This document shows positions 10,301-24,091 of a stretch of 64,000 nt of DNA, in pieces. Every line of letters begins with the position of its first letter. Position 1 is the first letter of the stretch. The stretch spans positions 21,854,476 through 21,918,475 of the forward strand of contig OZ059894.1 of NCBI GenBank assembly GCA_964057225.1, in the 5' to 3' direction. The notes below the pieces were generated by a model. That model ran no database searches and was not told the origin of the DNA. It was given only the letters and a program-made list of their open reading frames with translations. Source of the stretch: Auanema rhodensis (taxonomy: Eukaryota > Nematoda > Chromadorea > Rhabditida > Rhabditidae). The position numbers and the translations under genes are program-made.

Positions 10301-13300
10301 TTCGTTGAATAACATTGTCCATCGTCCTTGCCTTGAAAAATGGAATCTAAAAACATCTACTTTTTGCTAAATTATTTTGAAATTTTTCGAAAAAATTTTT
10401 GTCAAAATGTTTTTGGAAGCAATGTTGAGTGTACATGGAAACTCAACATACACTAATGCATCATTTTTCAAACGATCATAACTAATTTTTGTATCAAGCG
10501 TTTCTCAATGTAGTATAGTGCATTCGATGCGGATTTTTAAGCTGCGTCGATCTGTGTTATCAGATTTGCGCTAGCTTAAAAATGCACCGAGATATCAACT
10601 GATATAAGTTCACACTTATATCCTCGATTTTCACCCTGAAGAATTAATTTTTTCGTTGAATAACATTGTCCATCGTCTTTGCCTTGAAAAAAGGAATCTA
10701 AAAACATCTACTTTTTGCTAAATTATTCTGAAATTTTTCGAAAAAATTTTTGTCAAAATGTTTTTGGAAGCAATGTTGAGTGTACATGGAAACTCAACAT
10801 ACACTAATGCATCATTTTTCAAACGATCATAACTAATTTTTGTATTAAGCGTTTCTCAATGTAGTATAGTGCATTCGATGCGGATTTTTAAGCTGCGTCG
10901 ATCTGTGTTATCAGATTTGCGCTAACTTAAAAATGCACCGAGATATCAACTGATACAAGTTCACACTTATATCCTCGATTTTCACCCTGAAGAATTAATT
11001 TTTTCGTTGAATAACATTGTCTATCGTCTTTGCCTTGAAAAATGGAATCTAAAAACATCTACTTTTTGCTAAATTATTTTGAAATTTTTCGAAAAAATTT
11101 TTGTCAAAATGTTTTTGGAAGCAATGTTGAGTGTACATGGAAACTCAACATACACTAATGCATCATTTTTCAAACGATCATAACTAATTTTTGTATTAAG
11201 CGTTTCTCAATGTAGTATAGTGCATTCGATGCGGATTTTTAAGCTGCGTCGATCTGTGTTATCAGATTTGCGCTAGCTTAAAAATGCACCGAGATATCAA
11301 CTGATATAAGTTCACACTTATATCCTCGATTTTCACCCTGAAGAATTATTTTTTTCGTTGAATAACGTTGTCTATCGTCTTTGCCTTGAAAAATGGAATC
11401 TAAAAACATCTACTTTTTGCTAAATTATTTTGAAATTTTTCGAAAAAATTTTTGTCAAAATGTTTTTGGAAGCAATGTTGAGTGTACATGGAAACTCAAC
11501 ATACACTAATGCATCATTTTTCAAACGATCATAACTAATTTTTGTATTAAGCGTTTCTCAATGTAGTATAGTGCATTCGATGCGGATTTTTAAGCTGCGT
11601 CGATCTGTGTTATCAGATTTGCGCTAGCTTAAAAATGCACCGAGATATCAACTGATACAAGTTCACACTTATATCCTCGATTTTCACCCTGAAGAATTAA
11701 TTTTTTCGTTGAATAACGTTGTCTATCGTCTTTGCCTTGAAAAATGGAATCTAAAAACATCTACTTTTTGCTAAATTATTTTGAAATTTTTCGAAAAAAT
11801 TTTTGTCAAAATGTTTTTGGAAGCAATGTTGAGTGTACATGGAAACTCAACATACACTAATGCATCATTTTTCAAACGATCATAACTAATTTTTGTATTA
11901 AGCGTTTCTCAATGTAGTATAGTGCATTCGATGCGGATTTTTAAGCTGCGTCGATCTGTGTTATCAGATTTGCGCTAGCTTAAAAATGCACCGAGATATC
12001 AACTGATACAAGTTCACACTTATATCCTCGATTTTCACCCTGAAGAATTATTTTTTTCGTTGAATAACATTGTCCATCGTCCTTGCCTTGAAAAATGGAA
12101 TCTAAAAACATCTACTTTTTGCTAAATTATTTTGAAATTTTTCGAAAAAATTTTTGTCAAAATGTTTTTGGAAGCAATGTTGAGTGTACATGGAAACTCA
12201 ACATACACTAATGCATCATTTTTCAAACGATCATAACTAATTTTTGTATTAAGCGTTTCTCAATGTAGTATAGTGCATTCGATGCGGATTTTTAAGCTGC
12301 GTCGATCTGTGTTATCAGATTTGCGCTAGCTTAAAAATGCACCGAGATATCAACTGATACAAGTTCACACTTATATCCTCGATTTTCACCCTGAAGAATT
12401 AATTTTTTCGTTGAATAACGTTGTCTATCGTCTTTGCCTTGAAAAATGGAATCTAAAAACATCTACTTTTTGCTAAATTATTTTGAAATTTTTCGAAAAA
12501 ATTTTTGTCAAAATGTTTTTGGAAGCAATGTTGAGTGTACATGGAAACTCAACATACACTAATGCATCATTTTTCAAACGATCATAACTAATTTTTGTAT
12601 TAAGCGTTTCTCAATGTAGTATAGTGCATTCGATGCGGATTTTTAAGCTGCGTCGATCTGTGTTATCAGATTTGCGCTAGCTTAAAAATGCACCGAGATA
12701 TCAACTGATACAAGTTCACACTTATATCCTCGATTTTCACCCTGAAGAATTAATTTTTTCGTTGAATAACATTGTCTATCGTCTTTGCCTTGAAAAATGG
12801 AATCTAAAAACATCTACTTTTTGCTAAATTATTTTGAAATTTTTCGAAAAAATTTTTGTCAAAATGTTTTTGGAAGCAATGTTGAGTGTACATGGAAACT
12901 CAACATACACTAATGCATCATTTTTCAAACGATCATAACTAATTTTTGTATTAAGCGTTTCTCAATGTAGTATAGTGCATTCGATGCGGATTTTTAAGCT
13001 GCGTCGATCTGTGTTATCAGATTTGCGCTAGCTTAAAAATGCACCGAGATATCAACTGATATAAGTTCACACTTATATCCTCGATTTTCACCCTGAAGAA
13101 TTATTTTTTTCGTTGAATAACGTTGTCTATCGTCTTTGCCTTGAAAAATGGAATCTAAAAACATCTACTTTTTGCTAAATTATTTTGAAATTTTTCGAAA
13201 AAATTTTTGTCAAAATGTTTTTGGAAGCAATGTTGAGTGTACATGGAAACTCAACATACACTAATGCATCATTTTTCAAACGATCATAACTAATTTTTGT

Positions 13301-15093
13301 ATTAAGCGTTTCTCAATGTAGTATAGTGCATTCGATGCGGATTTTTAAGCTGCGTCGATCTGTGTTATCAGATTTGCGCTAGCTTAAAAATGCACCGAGA
13401 TATCAACTGATACAAGTTCACACTTATATCCTCGATTTTCACCCTGAAGAATTAATTTTTTCGTTGAATAACGTTGTCTATCGTCTTTGCCTTGAAAAAT
13501 GGAATCTAAAAACATCTACTTTTTGCTAAATTATTTTGAAATTTTTCGAAAAAATTTTTGTCAAAATGTTTTTGGAAGCAATGTTGAGTGGACATGGAAA
13601 CTCAACATACACTAATGCATCATTTTTCAAACGATCATAACTAATTTTTGTATTAAGCGTTTCTCAATGTAGTATAGTGCATTCGATGCGGATTTTTAAG
13701 CTGCGTCGATCTGTGTTATCAGATTTGCGCTAGCTTAAAAATGCACCGAGATATCAACTGATACAAGTTCACACTTATATCCTCGATTTTCACCCTGAAG
13801 AATTATTTTTTTCGTTGAATAACATTGTCCATCGTCCTTGCCTTGAAAAATGGAATCTAAAAACATCTACTTTTTGCTAAATTATTTTGAAATTTTTCGA
13901 AAAAATTTTTGTCAAAATGTTTTTGGAAGCAATGTTGAGTGTACATGGAAACTCAACATACACTAATGCATCATTTTTCAAACGATCATAACTAATTTTT
14001 GTATTAAGCGTTTCTCAATGTAGTATAGTGCATTCGATGCGGATTTTTAAGCTGCGTCGATCTGTGTTATCAGATTTGCGCTAGCTTAAAAATGCACCGA
14101 GATATCAACTGATACAAGTTCACACTTATATCCTCGATTTTCACCCTGAAGAATTAATTTTTTCGTTGAATAACGTTGTCTATCGTCTTTGCCTTGAAAA
14201 ATGGAATCTAAAAACATCTACTTTTTGCTAAATTATTTTGAAATTTTTCGAAAAAATTTTTGTCAAAATGTTTTTGGAAGCAATGTTGAGTGTACATGGA
14301 AACTCAACATACACTAATGCATCATTTTTCAAACGATCATAACTAATTTTTGTATTAAGCGTTTCTCAATGTAGTATAGTGCATTCGATGCGGATTTTTT
14401 AGCTGCGTCGATCTGTGTTATCAGATTTGCGCTAGCTTAAAAATGCACCGAGATATCAACTGATACAAGTTCACACTTATATCCTCGATTTTCACCCTGA
14501 AGAATTAATTTTTTCGTTGAATAACATTGTCTATCGTCTTTGCCTTGAAAAATGGAATCTAAAAACATCTACTTTTTGCTAAATTATTTTGAAATTTTTC
14601 GAAAAAATTTTTGTCTAAATGTTTTTGGAAGCAATGTTGAGTGTACATGGAAACTCAACATACACTAATGCATCATTTTTCAAACGATCATAACTAATTT
14701 TTGTATTAAGCGTTTCTCAATGTAGTATAGTGCATTCGATGCGGATTTTTAAGCTGCGTCGATCTGTGTTATCAGATTTGCGCTAGCTTAAAAATGCACC
14801 GAGATATCAACTGATACAAGTTCACACTTATATCCTCGATTTTCACCCTGAAGAATTAATTTTTTCGTTGAATAACATTGTCTATCGTCTTTGCCTTGAA
14901 AAATGGAATCTAAAAACATCTACTTTTTGCTAAATTATTTTGAAATTTTTCGAAAAAATTTTTGTCAAAATGTTTTTGGAAGCAATGTTGAGTGTACATG
15001 GAAACTCAACATACACTAATGCATCATTTTTCAAACGATCATAACTAATTTTTGTATTAAGCGTTTCTCAATGTAGTATAGTGCATTCGATGC
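7372..15093. repeat. Domain B: 5-mer higher-order repeat (1755 bp), four copies
   Basis: Five-monomer units lie at 7723-9477, 9478-11232, 11233-12987 and 12988-14742. The first two monomers of every unit carry CGTTGTCTATC, with ATTATTTTTTT in the first and ATTAATTTTTT in the second. The third carries ATTATTTTTTT with CGTCCTT. The fourth and fifth differ between halves: units 1 and 2 have a GAAAAAAGG/TTCTG monomer and then a GATAC monomer with GCTAACTT, while units 3 and 4 have a CGTTGTC monomer and then a plain GATAC monomer. The monomer at 7372-7722 is transitional, and 14743-15093 is an extra fifth-type copy. Private changes include T to G at 13591 and the GGATTTTTTAGC start at 14392. Confidence 0.88.
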
Positions 15094-15444
15094 GGATTTT
15101 TAAGCTGCGTCGATCTGTGTTATCAGATTTGCGCTAGCTTAAAAATGCACCGAGATATCAACTGATATAAGTTCACACTTATATCCTCGATTTTCACCCT
15201 GAAGAATTATTTTTTTCGTTGAATAACATTGTCCATCGTCCTTGCCTTGAAAAATGAAATCTAAAAACATCTACTTTTTGCTAAATTATTTTGAAATTTT
15301 TCGAAAAAAGTTTTGTCAAAATGTTTTTGGAAGCAATGTTGAGTGTACATGGAAACTCAACATACACTAATGCATCATTTTTCAAACGATCATAACTAAT
15401 TTTTGTATCAAGCGTTTCTCAATGTAGTATAGTGCATTCGATGC
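15094..15444. repeat. Isolated domain A type-3 monomer
   Basis: This monomer has the full diagnostic set of the third monomer of the domain A unit: GATAT, AATTATTTTTTTC, CCATCGTCCTT, AAAAATGAAATC, AAAAAGTTTTG and ATCAAG. The other copies are at 703, 3862 and 5968. Here it lies over 9 kb from the nearest of them, at the junction of domains B and C. Confidence 0.85.
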
Positions 15445-16146
15445 GGATTTTTAAGCTGCGTCGATCTGTGTTATCAGATTTGCGCTAGCTTAAAAATGCA
15501 CCGAGATATCAACTGATATAAGTTCACACTTATATCCTCGATTTTCACCCTGAAGAATTAATTTTTTCGTTGAATAACATTGTCCATCGTCTTTGCCTTG
15601 AAAAAAGGAATCTAAAAACATCTACTTTTTGCTAAATTATTTTGAAATTTTTCGAAAAAATGTTTGTCAAAATGTTTTTGGAAGCAATGTTGAGTGTACA
15701 TGGAAACTCAACATACACTAATGCATCATTTTTCAAACGATTATAACTAATTTTTATATTAAGCGTTTCTCAATGTAGTATAGTGCATTCGATGCGGATT
15801 TTTAAGCTGCGTCGATCTGTGTTATCAGATTTGCGCTAGCTTAAAAATGCACCGAGATATCAACTGATACAAGTTCACACTTATATCCTCGATTTTCACC
15901 CTGAAGAATTAATTTTTTCGTTGAATAACATTGTCCATCGTCTTTGCCTTGAAAAAAGGAATCTAAAAACATCTACTTTTTGCTAAATTATTCTGAAATT
16001 TTTCGAAAAAATTTTTGTCAAAATGTTTTTGGAAGCAATGTTGAGTGTACATGGAAACTCAACATACACTAATGCATCATTTTTCAAACGATCATAACTA
16101 ATTTTTGTATTAAGCGTTTCTCAATGTAGTATAGTGCATTCGATGC

Positions 16147-16496
16147 GGATTTTTAAGCTGCGTCGATCTGTGTTATCAGATTTGCGCTAGCTTAAAAATG
16201 CACCGAGATATCAACTGATACAAGTTCACACTTATATCCTCGATTTTCACCCTGAAGAATCAATTTTTTCGTTGAATAACATTGTCCATCGTCTTCGCCT
16301 TGAAAAAAGGAATCTAAAAACATCTACGTTTTGCTACATTATTTCGAAATTTTTCGAAAAAATTTTGTCAAAATGTTTTTGGAAGCAATGTTGAGTGTAC
16401 ATGGAAACTCAACATACACTAATGCATCATTTTTCAAACGATCATAACTAATTTTTGTATTAAGCGTTTCTCAATGTAGTATAGTGCATTCGATGC
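16147..16496. repeat. 350-bp divergent monomer (first of three)
   Basis: This copy has TCAATTTTTT, CGTCTTCGCC, ATCTACGTTTTGCTACATTATTTCG and a one-T deletion (AAAAAATTTTGTC), giving 350 bp. The same set recurs at 17550-17899 and 20633-20982. The linked G, C and C changes at offsets about 180-200 are found nowhere else in the window, so this is one of the more divergent monomer types. Confidence 0.85.
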
Positions 16497-18601
16497 GGAT
16501 TTTTAAGCTGCGTCGATCTGTGTTATCAGAATCGCGCTAGCTTAAAAATGCACCGAGATATCAACTGATATAAGTTCACATTTATATCCCCGATTTTCAC
16601 CCTGAAGAATTAATTTTTTCGTTGAATAACATTGTCCATCGTCTTTGCCTTGAAAAATGGAATCTAAAAACATCTACTTTTTGCTAAATTATTTTGAAAT
16701 TTTTCGAAAAAATTTTTGTCAAAATGTTTTTGGAAGCAATGTTGAGTGTACATGGAAACTCAACATACACTAATGCATCATTTTTCAAACGATCATAACT
16801 AATTTTTGTATTAAGCGTTTCTCAATGTAGTATAGTGCATTCGATGCGGATTTTTAAGCTGCGTCGATCTGTGTTATCAGATTTGCGCTAACTTAAAAAT
16901 GCACCGAGACATCAACTGATATAAGTTCACACTTATATCCTCGATTTTCACCCTGAAGAATTAATTTTTTCGTTGAATAACATTGTCCATCGTCTTTGCC
17001 TTGAAAAAAGGAATCTAAAAACATCTACTTTTTGCTAAATTATTCTGAAATTTTTCGAAAAAATTTTTGTCAAAATGTTTTTGGAAGCAATGTTGAGTGT
17101 ACATGGAAACTCAACATACACTAATGCATCATTTTTCAAACGATCATAACTAATTTTTGTATCAAGCGTTTCTCAATGTAGTATAGTGCATTCGATGCGG
17201 ATTTTTAAGCTGCGTCGATCTGTGTTATCAGATTTGCGCTAGCTTAAAAATGCACCGAGATATCAACTGATATAAGTTCACACTTATATCCTCGATTTTC
17301 ACCCTGAAGAATTAATTTTTTCGTTGAATAACATTGTCCATCGTCTTTGCCTTGAAAAAAGGAATCTAAAAACATCTACTTTTTGCTAAATTATTCTGAA
17401 ATTTTTCGAAAAAATTTTTGTCAAAATGTTTTTGGAAGCAATGTTGAGTGTACATGGAAACTCAACATACACTAATGCATCATTTTTCAAACGATCATAA
17501 CTAATTTTTGTATTGAGCGTTTCTCAATGTAGTATAGTGCATTCGATGCGGATTTTTAAGCTGCGTCGATCTGTGTTATCAGATTTGCGCTAGCTTAAAA
17601 ATGCACCGAGATATCAACTGATACAAGTTCACACTTATATCCTCGATTTTCACCCTGAAGAATCAATTTTTTCGTTGAATAACATTGTCCATCGTCTTCG
17701 CCTTGAAAAAAGGAATCTAAAAACATCTACGTTTTGCTACATTATTTCGAAATTTTTCGAAAAAATTTTGTCAAAATGTTTTTGGAAGCAATGTTGAGTG
17801 TACATGGAAACTCAACATACACTAATGCATCATTTTTCAAACGATCATAACTAATTTTTGTATTAAGCGTTTCTCAATGTAGTATAGTGCATTCGATGCG
17901 GATTTTTAAGCTGCGTCGATCTGTGTTATCAGAATCGCGCTAGCTTAAAAATGCACCGAGATATCAACTGATATAAGTTCACATTTATATCCCCGATTTT
18001 CACCCTGAAGAATTAATTTTTTCGTTGAATAACATTGTCCATCGTCTTTGCCTTGAAAAATGGAATCTAAAAACATCTACTTTTTGCTAAATTATTTTGA
18101 AATTTTTCGAAAAAATTTTTGTCAAAATGTTTTTGGAAGCAATGTTGAGTGTACATGGAAACTCAACATACACTAATGCATCATTTTTCAAACGATCATA
18201 ACTAATTTTTGTATTAAGCGTTTCTCAATGTAGTATAGTGCATTCGATGCGGATTTTTAAGCTGCGTCGATCTGTGTTATCAGATTTGCGCTAACTTAAA
18301 AATGCACCGAGACATCAACTGATATAAGTTCACACTTATATCCTCGATTTTCACCCTGAAGAATTAATTTTTTCGTTGAATAACATTGTCCATCGTCTTT
18401 GCCTTGAAAAAAGGAATCTAAAAACATCTACTTTTTGCTAAATTATTCTGAAATTTTTCGAAAAAATTTTTGTCAAAATGTTTTTGGAAGCAATGTTGAG
18501 TGTACATGGAAACTCAACATACACTAATGCATCATTTTTCAAACGATCATAACTAATTTTTGTATTAAGCGTTTCTCAATGTAGTATAGTGCATTCGATG
18601 C
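16147..18601. repeat. Three-monomer tract repeated at 1403 bp
   Basis: Monomers at 16147, 16497 and 16848 are matched by those at 17550, 17900 and 18251. The spacing is 1403 bp (350 + 3 x 351). The monomer between them (17199, with private TATTGAG) has no equal after the second copy. The GACATC monomers of the two copies differ at the end (ATCAAG against ATTAAG). Confidence 0.8.
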
Positions 18602-19654
18602 GGATTTTTAAGCTGCGTCGATCTGTGTTATCAGATTTGCGCTAGCTTAAAAATGCACCGAGATATCAACTGATACAAGTTCACACTTATATCCTCGATT
18701 TTCACCCTGAAGAATTAATTTTTTCGTTGAATAACATTGTCCATCGTCTTTGCCTTGAAAAAAGGAATCTAAAAACATCTACTTTTTGCTAAATTATTTT
18801 GAAATTTTTCGAAAAAATTTTTGTCAAAATGTTTTTGGAAGCAATGTTGAGTGTACATGGAAACTCAACATACACTAATGCATCATTTTTCAAACGATCA
18901 TAACTAATTTTTGTATCAAGCGTTTCTCAATGTAGTATAGTGCATTCGATGCGGATTTTTAAGCTGCGTCGATCTGTGTTATCAGATTTGCGCTAGCTTA
19001 AAAATGCACCGAGATATCAACTGATATAAGTTCACACTTATATCCTCGATTTTCACCCTGAAGAATTAATTTTTTCGTTGAATAACTTTGTCTATCGTCT
19101 TTGCCTTGAAAAATGGAATCTAAAAACATCTACTTTTTGCTAAATTATTTTGAAATTTTTCGAAAAAATTTTTGTCAAAATGTTTTTGGAAGCAATGTTG
19201 AGTGTACATGGAAACTCAACATACACTAATGCATCATTTTTCAAACGATCATAACTAATTTTTGTATCAAGCGTTTCTCAATGTAGTATAGTGCATTCGA
19301 AGCGGATTTTTAAGCTGCGTCGATCTGTGTTATCAGATTTGCGCTAGCTTAAAAATGCACCGAGATATCAACTGATATAAGTTCACACTTATATCCTCGA
19401 TTTTCACCCTGAAGAATTAATTTTTTCGTTGAATAACATTGTCCATCGTCTTTGCCTTGAAAAAAGGAATCTAAAAACATCTACTTTTCGCTAAATTATT
19501 TTGAAATTTTTCGAAAAAATGTTTGTCAAAATGTTTTTGGAAGCAATGTTGAGTGTACATGGAAACTCAACATACACTAATGCATCATTTTTCAAACGAT
19601 TATAACTAATTTTTGTATTAAGCGTTTCTCAATGTAGTATAGTGCATTCGATGC

Positions 19655-20632
19655 GGATTTTTAAGCTGCGTCGATCTGTGTTATCAGATTTGCGCTAGCT
19701 TAAAAATGCACCGAGATATCAACTGATACAAGTTCACACTTATATCCTCGATTTTCACCCTGAAGAATTAATTTTTTCGTTGAATAACATTGTCCATCGT
19801 CTTTGCCTTGAAAAAAGGAATCTAAAAACATCTACTTTTTGCTAAATTATTTTGAAATTTTTTTGGAATCAATGTTGAGTGTACATGGAAACTCAACATA
19901 CACTAATGCATCATTTTTCAAACGATCATAACTAATTTTTGTATTAAGCTTTTCTCAATGTAGTATAGTGCATTCGATGCGGATTTTTAAGCTGCGTCGA
20001 TCTGTGTTATCAGATTTGCGCTAGCTTAAAAATGCACCGAGATATCAACTGATACAAGTTCACACTTATATCCTCGATTTTCACCCTGAAGAATTAATTT
20101 TTTCGTTGAATAACATTGTCCATCGTCTTTGCCTTGAAAAAAGGAATCTAAAAACATCTACTTTTTGCTAAATTATTTTGAAATTTTTTTGGAAGCAATG
20201 TTGAGTGTACATGGAAACTCAACATACACTAATGCATCATTTTTCAAACGATCATAACTAATTTTTGTATTAAGCTTTTCTCAATGTAGTATAGTGCATT
20301 CGATGCGGATTTTTAAGCTGCGTCGATCTGTGTTATCAGATTTGCGCTAGCTTAAAAATGCACCGAGATATCAACTGATACAAGTTCACACTTATATCCT
20401 CGATTTTCACCCTGAAGAATTAATTTTTTCGTTGAATAACATTGTCCATCGTCTTTGCCTTGAAAAAAGGAATCTAAAAACATCTACTTTTTGCTAAATT
20501 ATTTTGAAATTTTTTTGGAAGCAATGTTGAGTGTACATGGAAACTCAACATACACTAATGCATCATTTTTCAAACGATCATAACTAATTTTTGTATTAAG
20601 CTTTTCTCAATGTAGTATAGTGCATTCGATGC
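19655..20632. repeat. Three consecutive 326-bp monomers with a 25-bp deletion
   Basis: Monomers at 19655-19980, 19981-20306 and 20307-20632 read GAAATTTTTTTGGAA where full copies have the TTCGAAAAAATTTTTGTCAAAATG segment, so the TTCGAA palindrome is lost. All three also have TAAGCTTTTCTC instead of TAAGCGTTTCTC. The first has the private change GGAATCAATG. The deletion endpoints fall in two AAATTTTT direct repeats that are present in the full-length monomers at 23089 and 26198. Confidence 0.9.
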
Positions 20633-20982
20633 GGATTTTTAAGCTGCGTCGATCTGTGTTATCAGATTTGCGCTAGCTTAAAAATGCACCGAGATATCAA
20701 CTGATATAAGTTCACACTTATATCCTCGATTTTCACCCTGAAGAATCAATTTTTTCGTTGAATAACATTGTCCATCGTCTTCGCCTTGAAAAAAGGAATC
20801 TAAAAACATCTACGTTTTGCTACATTATTTCGAAATTTTTCGAAAAAATTTTGTCAAAATGTTTTTGGAAGCAATGTTGAGTGTACATGGAAACTCAACA
20901 TACACTAATGCATCATTTTTCAAACGATCATAACTAATTTTTGTATTAAGCGTTTCTCAATGTAGTATAGTGCATTCGATGC

Positions 20983-23439
20983 GGATTTTTAAGCTGCGTC
21001 GATCTGTGTTATCAGAATCGCGCTAGCTTAAAAATGCACCGAGATATCAACTGATATAAGTTCACATTTATATCCCCGATTTTCACCCTGAAGAATTAAT
21101 TTTTTCGTTGAATAACATTGTCCATCGTCTTTGCCTTGAAAAATGGAATCTAAAAACATCTACTTTTTGCTAAATTATTTTGAAATTTTTCGAAAAAATT
21201 TTTGTCAAAATGTTTTTGGAAGCAATGTTGAGTGTACATGGAAACTCAACATACACTAATGCATCATTTTTCAAACGATCATAACTAATTTTTGTATTAA
21301 GCGTTTCTCAATGTAGTATAGTGCATTCGATGCGGATTTTTAAGCTGCGTCGATCTGTGTTATCAGATTTGCGCTAACTTAAAAATGCACCGAGACATCA
21401 ACTGATATAAGTTCACACTTATATCCTCGATTTTCACCCTGAAGAATTATTTTTTTCGTTGAATAACATTGTCTATCGTCCTTGCCTTGAAAAATGGAAT
21501 CTAAAAACATCTACTTTTTGCTAAATTATTTTGAAATTTTTCGAAAAAATTTTTGTCAAAATGTTTTTGGAAGCAATGTTGAGTGTACATGGAAACTCAA
21601 CATACACTAATGCATCATTTTTCAAACGATCATAACTAATTTTTGTATCAAGCGTTTCTCAATGTAGTATAGTGCATTCGATGCGGATTTTTAAGCTGCG
21701 TCGATCTGTGTTATCAGATTTGCGCTAGCTTAAAAATGCACCGAGATATCAACTGATATAAGTTCACACTTATATCCTCGATTTTCACCCTGAAGAATTA
21801 TTTTTTTCGTTGAATAACATTGTCCATCGTCCTTGCCTTGAAAAATGGAATCTAAAAACATCTACTTTTTGCTAAATTATTTTGAAATTTTTCGAAAAAA
21901 TTTTTGTCAAAATGTTTTTGGAAGCAATGTTGAGTGTACATGGAAACTCAACATACACTAATGCATCATTTTCCAAACGATCATAACTAATTTTTGTATC
22001 AAGCGTTTCTCAATGTAGTATAGTGCATTCGATGCGGATTTTTAAGCTGCGTCGATCTGTGTTATCAGATTTGCGCTAGCTTAAAAATGCACCGAGATAT
22101 CAACTGATATAAGTTCACATTTATATCCCCGATTTTCACCCTGAAGAATTAATTTTTTCGTTGAATAACATTGTCCATCGTCTTTGCCTTGAAAAATGGA
22201 ATCTAAAAACATCTACTTTTTGCTAAATTATTTTGAAATTTTTCGAAAAAATTTTTGTCAAAATGTTTTTGGAAGCAATGTTGAGTGTACATGGAAACTC
22301 AACATACACTAATGCATCATTTTTCAAACGATCATAACTAATTTTTGTATCAAGCGTTTCTCAATGTAGTATAGTGCATTCGATGCGGATTTTTAAGCTG
22401 CGTCGATCTGTGTTATCAGATTTGCGCTAGCTTAAAAATGCACCGAGATATCAACTGATATAAGTTCACACTTATATCCTCGATTTTCACCCTGAAGAAT
22501 TAATTTTTTCGTTGAATAACTTTGTCTATCGTCTTTGCCTTGAAAAATGGAATCTAAAAACATCTACTTTTTGCTAAATTATTTTGAAATTTTTCGAAAA
22601 AATTTTTGTCAAAATGTTTTTGGAAGCAATGTTGAGTGTACATGGAAACTCAACATACACTAATGCATCATTTTTCAAACGATCATAACTAATTTTTGTA
22701 TCAAGCGTTTCTCAATGTAGTATAGTGCATTCGAAGCGGATTTTTAAGCTGCGTCGATCTGTGTTATCAGATTTGCGCTAGCTTAAAAATGCACCGAGAT
22801 ATCAACTGATATAAGTTCACACTTATATCCTCGATTTTCACCCTGAAGAATTAATTTTTTCGTTGAATAACATTGTCCATCGTCTTTGCCTTGAAAAAAG
22901 GAATCTAAAAACATCTACTTTTTGCTAAATTATTTTGAAATTTTTCGAAAAAATGTTTGTCAAAATGTTTTTGGAAGCAATGTTGAGTGTACATGGAAAC
23001 TCAACATACACTAATGCATCATTTTTCAAACGATTATAACTAATTTTTGTATTAAGCGTTTCTCAATGTAGTATAGTGCATTCGATGCGGATTTTTAAGC
23101 TGCGTCGATCTGTGTTATCAGATTTGCGCTAGCTTAAAAATGCACCGAGATATCAACTGATACAAGTTCACACTTATATCCTCGATTTTCACCCTGAAGA
23201 ATTAATTTTTTCGTTGAATAACATTGTCCATCGTCTTTGCCTTGAAAAAAGGAATCTAAAAACATCTACTTTTTGCTAAATTATTTTGAAATTTTTCGAA
23301 AAAAGTTTTGTCAAAATTTTTTTGGAAGCAATGTTGAGTGTACATGGAAACTCAACATACACTAATGCATCATTTTTCAAACGATCATAACTAATTTTTG
23401 TATTAAGCTTTTCTCAATAAAGTATAGTGCATTCGATGC
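20983..23439. repeat. Seven-monomer tract, copy 1 (repeats 3109 bp downstream)
   Basis: Seven monomers in order: CAGAATCGCGC with CCCCG; GCTAAC with GACATC; a CGTCCTT monomer with TTTTCCAAACG; a CCCCG monomer; CTTTGTC ending CGAAGCGG; AAAAAATGTTTG with CGATTATAAC; and AAAAAGTTTTG with CAAAATTTTTTTGG and CTCAATAAAG. The same series runs at 24092-26548. The second monomer has TTGTCTATCGTCCTT here but TTGTCCATCGTCCTT in copy 2. Confidence 0.88.
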
Positions 23440-24091
23440 GGATTTTTAAGCTGCGTCGATCTGTGTTATCAGAATCGCGCTAGCTTAAAAATGCACCGAG
23501 ATATCAACTGATACAAGTTCACACTTATATCCTCGATTTTCACCCTGAAGAATTAATTTTTTCGTTGAATAACATTGTCCATCGTCTTTGCCTTGAAAAA
23601 AGGAATCTAAAAACATCTACTTTTTGCTAAATTATTTTGAAATTTTTTTGGAAGCAATGTTGAGTGTACATGGAAACTCAACATACACTAATGCATCATT
23701 TTTCAAACGATCATAACTAATTTTTGTATTAAGCTTTTCTCAATGTAGTATAGTGCATTCGATGCGGATTTTTAAGCTGCGTCGATCTGTGTTATCAGAT
23801 TTGCGCTAGCTTAAAAATGCACCGAGATATCAACTGATACAAGTTCACACTTATATCCTCGATTTTCACCCTGAAGAATTAATTTTTTCGTTGAATAACA
23901 TTGTCCATCGTCTTTGCCTTGAAAAAAGGAATCTAAAAACATCTACTTTTTGCTAAATTATTTTGAAATTTTTTTGGAAGCAATGTTGAGTGTACATGGA
24001 AACTCAACATACACTAATGCATCATTTTTCAAACGATCATAACTAATTTTTGTATTAAGCGTTTCTCAATGTAGTATAGTGCATTCGATGC
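23440..24091. repeat. Two 326-bp deleted monomers between the seven-monomer tracts
   Basis: Monomers at 23440-23765 and 23766-24091 carry the same 25-bp deletion as those at 19655-20632. The first also has CAGAATCGCGC and GCTTTTCTC; the second has ordinary GCGTTTCTC at its end. They directly follow the full-length AAATTTTTTT monomer (23089) that still carries both direct repeats. They give the spacing of 3109 bp between the two seven-monomer tracts (7 x 351 + 2 x 326). Confidence 0.9.
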
